Of a stretch of DNA of 41,055 bases, positions 38,601-41,055 are shown piece after piece; within the stretch, counting starts at the first letter, position 1; each line of letters begins with the position of its first letter. A program made the position numbers and the translations under genes. Below the pieces are notes generated by a model, which searched no databases, had not been told where the DNA came from, and worked only from the letters and a program-made list of their open reading frames with translations. Origin of the DNA: Cercozoa sp. M6MM (lineage: Eukaryota; Endomyxa: Ascetosporea); NCBI GenBank assembly GCA_040357565.1, contig JBDODJ010000101.1; one strand, 5' to 3'.

Positions 38601-41007
38601 CAATTTTCAATCTTAACACAGTGGCACTGTCGCTGTGTCTGGCGCCGCTGCTGCTTGCCGCCAAGACACTGGATGACAAGTACCTCCATGTGACACTACC
38701 GAGTTGTTTTGGTGTTATCTATGCGCTGTCTCTGCAGTGTGCGTCTACCTGCCGAACTGGGCGCCCTGGTTCTAGGTACACACAAACAAACACACACACA
38801 CACACACATGCTGTTTGGTGGATTATATCTTGTTCATGCAGCAACCAAGGAGCAGCGACGCAAGAGATACATCACCGTGGGCATCGTTGTCACTGTGCTG
38901 GCTGTGCTGACGTTCATCGGTGCCGTCGCTGCCTCCTGGGAGGTATGCTTTTTGTTTCCGTACACCAGTTCAGACATCTGTATTGCTGTCCTAGGTGGCG
39001 GAAGGTGATTTGGTACTGTCGTCCAACGTCAGCACTCGAGACATCGATGCCGACACTCGGCAAGAGTTCGCCCGAGGTTTCTTTGTTTGATTCAGTTTCA
39101 GAAGTGTATTGATCTGAGGACATGCGCAGTGTTCGGCGAGTCGTTCCTGTCGTTTGCTCAGTCGGTGGATGTTTTCGTGCCACGTCATCACTGCTCTGTG
39201 GTAGTGTTTCTCCATCTCTGTGCTGGAAGGGTCTTTGTACTTATGTCACTTGGCTAGTCAACGGCACATGCTTGGCTGTTCCTTGCACTTCCTGCTGTGA
39301 GGTATATCACTCAGTGTTCTTGCCTCCCTCTCGGTGTTCACTTGTGCTCCATTTGTGTGCAGTGTCGGCGTGGCTCTGCTGTGGATAGCCTACATTGCAC
39401 TGCGGTGCATGCTGTACAAGTACCACAACAAAGGTCAGAACAACGGCTCGCATTCGGCCAGCCACAACGACAACAGCAAGTACTGTTCAGGGAGAACCAC
39501 GCTGTCTATGCCTCTTGTGTCAGTGCCTCTTGTGTGTGTGCGTGTGTTATCACTGTGACTGTGCAGTTGGAGAACCACGCTGTCTATGCCGACTCGTCTG
39601 ACCATCTTCATATTGGTACACTGTGCTTTCTACATGTTACGAGTTGAGGTGAAGTCAGAAGTATATGAAATACATCGACAGCTGACGCTGATCGCCGTGA
39701 CCACCGTGCTTATCTACAGCATGAGTCGACACACCGACGCCCAAGCCCGTACTGCCAGTGTTGTCTGTGCCTTGTGGCACTGATTTGCACCTGTGGCTGT
39801 ACACAAACAGCCGGCGCTGTGGCGCGTGCCGAGGCACCTGTGCACCTGGCAGAGGTCGGCGTTTGCATCGCCGTCGCGCTGTTTGCGCTGTTGTTACTTG
39901 TGCTGCCCTTCACATGGAGGTACCATACTTTTCTGGGGTCATTGATGGTTTGTGTGTAGATGTCTGTGTGTTGCAGGACGTGTGCCAATGCCAAGGACGT
40001 GTACTATGCTCTGTACGCAAAGCACCCAGTTGGTATAAATGCACATCTAGTTGAGTCGAAGTGTACACCTTCATACTGGCCTGGTAGACTCAAAGGCGCT
40101 GGAGCGTATTGACTCGCGCAACATGCAGATGTCGGTGTCCAACACGGTATCCTCCAGCACTGCTGCTGAGGTGATTGTTTGCCACTTTTTTATTTGCTTT
40201 TGTGTCGAGCAGCACATGCTGTCGACTGCCTACACTGCGGTACTACGCAGTACCCTGTTTTTTTGTTGTTTAAAGGTTCTCAACAATGCAGAGTTTGGGC
40301 AACGTTAACGCCACCGAGAGTCTCGTTGATGAGACTAAGTAGTTTTAGCCTTCGTTTTTCTCTTGCTTGAACTTGTCGACGTTGTTCAGGCGGCGCACAT
40401 TGGCGGAACTGTCGACGGTGCTGCGTGATCCAGTCGGTAATCCTTTCCTTCTCAAACGTATATACTTTACCGTCGTGTCCAACTTTTACTCTGTGTGTGT
40501 ATGTACACAGGCTTCCACTTCTTCCTGCAGTTCGCTGCTTCACGTTACGAAAACGAAACGCCGCAGTTCTGGCGGCAAGCCAAGGTACCTCTCATTCCTG
40601 TTGACTTGCATCACCCCTGTACCACGCTATTGTGTTGTGGTGGTGTGCAGGTGCTCATGAAGCAGCTCGAAGACGCCGCTGCTGCCAGTGTAACTTGCCA
40701 TGCATACACACCTCACACAAAATGAGACATGTGATGTGCAGCCTAACATGGGAAGCGAGCGACAGGCCGTGCACGTCATGGTCGACGGTGCGCAGGTCGA
40801 AAAACTGCCGCAGAATGCGCCACTTCGATCGGCGATGTCGTTCCACATCCTGACGTCACTGGATCAGTTGGTAACCCTTCCGAAGAGTGCCTTGTTTGAC
40901 TATGAAGCATGGCGTGGATGTGTGTACAGGTGAACCGCTTTCTGGCCGACAACGCGCCTGACCAACTCAATGTGTCCGCCTCCTTGAGGTACACGAACGT
41001 GTGGATG

Positions 41008-41055
<48 letters not shown>
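34121..41055 (+). CDS. Class C (GABA-B-like) GPCR fused to an RGS domain (3' partial)
   Basis: Many short exons encode a signal peptide (MLGVIAAAFVACTCAA at 34121). After an assembly gap comes a Venus-flytrap domain: KIIGLFPLTGRDG (34421), ALHALNWLRNDPERLAEGF, VAGIIGASSSGVSA (34955), ISYASTQTDLS (35092) and YPLFCRVVPPN with LTHFGWHRVSVV (35220-35320). It ends NLYSYFAFDSTYTLIRAID (36500-36690) and FDDNCDRDLPFDVINSQYNA (37031-37140). A cysteine-bearing linker leads to seven membrane segments: AGVVATMAVVCCVALLV (38000-38090), IFAFGMGTLVLAPVVI, LSLCLAPLLLAAKT (38640), ITVGIVVTVLAVLTFIGAV (38875), VGVALLWIAYIAL (39362), LTIFILLTLIAVTTVLIYS (39600-39720) and VGVCIAVALFALLLLVLPFT (39862). The intracellular tail (40390-40988) reads TLAELSTVLRDPVGFHFFLQ, then RYENETPQFWRQA, then NRFLADNAPDQLNVSASLR. 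That is an RGS domain with a longer mid-loop than usual. The gene continues past the window. Confidence 0.85.
34211..34387. repeat. Poly-G tracts flanking a 100-N assembly gap
   Basis: About 27 G residues (34211-34237) precede 40 nt of unique sequence, then 100 Ns (34278-34377), then about ten more G. The gap separates the receptor's signal-peptide exon from the first Venus-flytrap exon, so the first residues of the mature ectodomain and their splice sites are not visible. Exactly 100 Ns usually marks a gap of unknown size. Confidence 0.9.
35650..35745. repeat. (TG)n tract in GPCR-RGS intron
   Basis: About 95 nt of TG with one TGCG interruption, sense-strand TG, in the intron between the exons encoding RAAPARVVFL and AATEVNAREIMTQ. 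Confidence 0.95.
36014..36151. repeat. Higher-order (TG)n/TGCATG/TATG tract in GPCR-RGS intron
   Basis: TG repeat with GCATG and TATG interruptions at regular spacing of about 20 nt, so a longer unit has been duplicated. It occupies most of the intron before the acceptor TGTTCAG (36173). Confidence 0.9.
41009..41055. repeat. (TG)n microsatellite at window end
   Basis: A TG run extends to the last base, within the intron after the RGS exon that ends at 40988. The scaffold probably stops here because of the repeat. Confidence 0.95.

Overview
The window is nuclear DNA from a eukaryote. Coding sequence is GC-rich, and most genes are cut into many short exons separated by GT-AG introns of roughly 45-150 nt. 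Stops are standard (TAA, TAG, TGA). The gene set (small GTPase RABL2, USP32, TVP23, a PSTAIRE-type CDK, a class C GPCR with an RGS domain, a long BEACH-like protein) suggests a unicellular eukaryote, probably one with a cilium because RABL2 is a ciliary GTPase. I cannot name the lineage. Both window ends, and three of the four N gaps, lie in simple repeats, so the sequence is probably a scaffold piece bounded by microsatellites.

Layout. (1) 128-14349 (+): a very long, many-exon gene for an alpha-solenoid protein with a concanavalin-A-like lectin segment. It resembles the N-terminal part of BEACH-family scaffolds (neurobeachin/WDFY3/LYST) but ends where the PH-BEACH-WD40 module would begin. 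(2) 14719-17675 (-): a coiled-coil protein. (3) 18100-26313 (+): a USP32-type deubiquitinase with EF-hands, DUSP domain, split USP catalytic domain and a C-terminal CaaX box. (4) 26502-26896 (-): a small three-exon SDHAF1 (LYR-motif, complex II assembly) gene. (5) 27239-27973 (+): a protein with two PB1 domains. (6) 28325-29140 (-): RABL2. (7) 29575-30578 (-): TVP23/FAM18 Golgi membrane protein. (8) 30918-32822 (+): CDK5/CDK1-like kinase in 16 exons. (9) 34121 to beyond the end (+): a class C (GABA-B-like) GPCR with signal peptide, Venus flytrap, seven membrane segments and an RGS domain fused in the same chain.

Genes mostly alternate in strand, giving short divergent promoter regions (17676-18099, 26897-27238, 30579-30917) and short convergent ends. 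There is no operon logic. The products fall loosely into membrane traffic and cilium (BEACH-like, RABL2, TVP23), ubiquitin signalling (USP32), mitochondrial complex II assembly (SDHAF1) and signalling (CDK, PB1, GPCR-RGS).

The most interesting points are the receptor-RGS fusion, a predominant 5' splice site of GTAC rather than GTAAGT, (TG)n tracts that sit almost only on the sense strand of introns and often run into the 3' splice site, a recurring intronic word around TTGGACCGTCC, and the missing C-terminal module of the BEACH-like gene. All exon models were built by eye from splice signals, reading phase and remembered family sequences. None has been tested by alignment.
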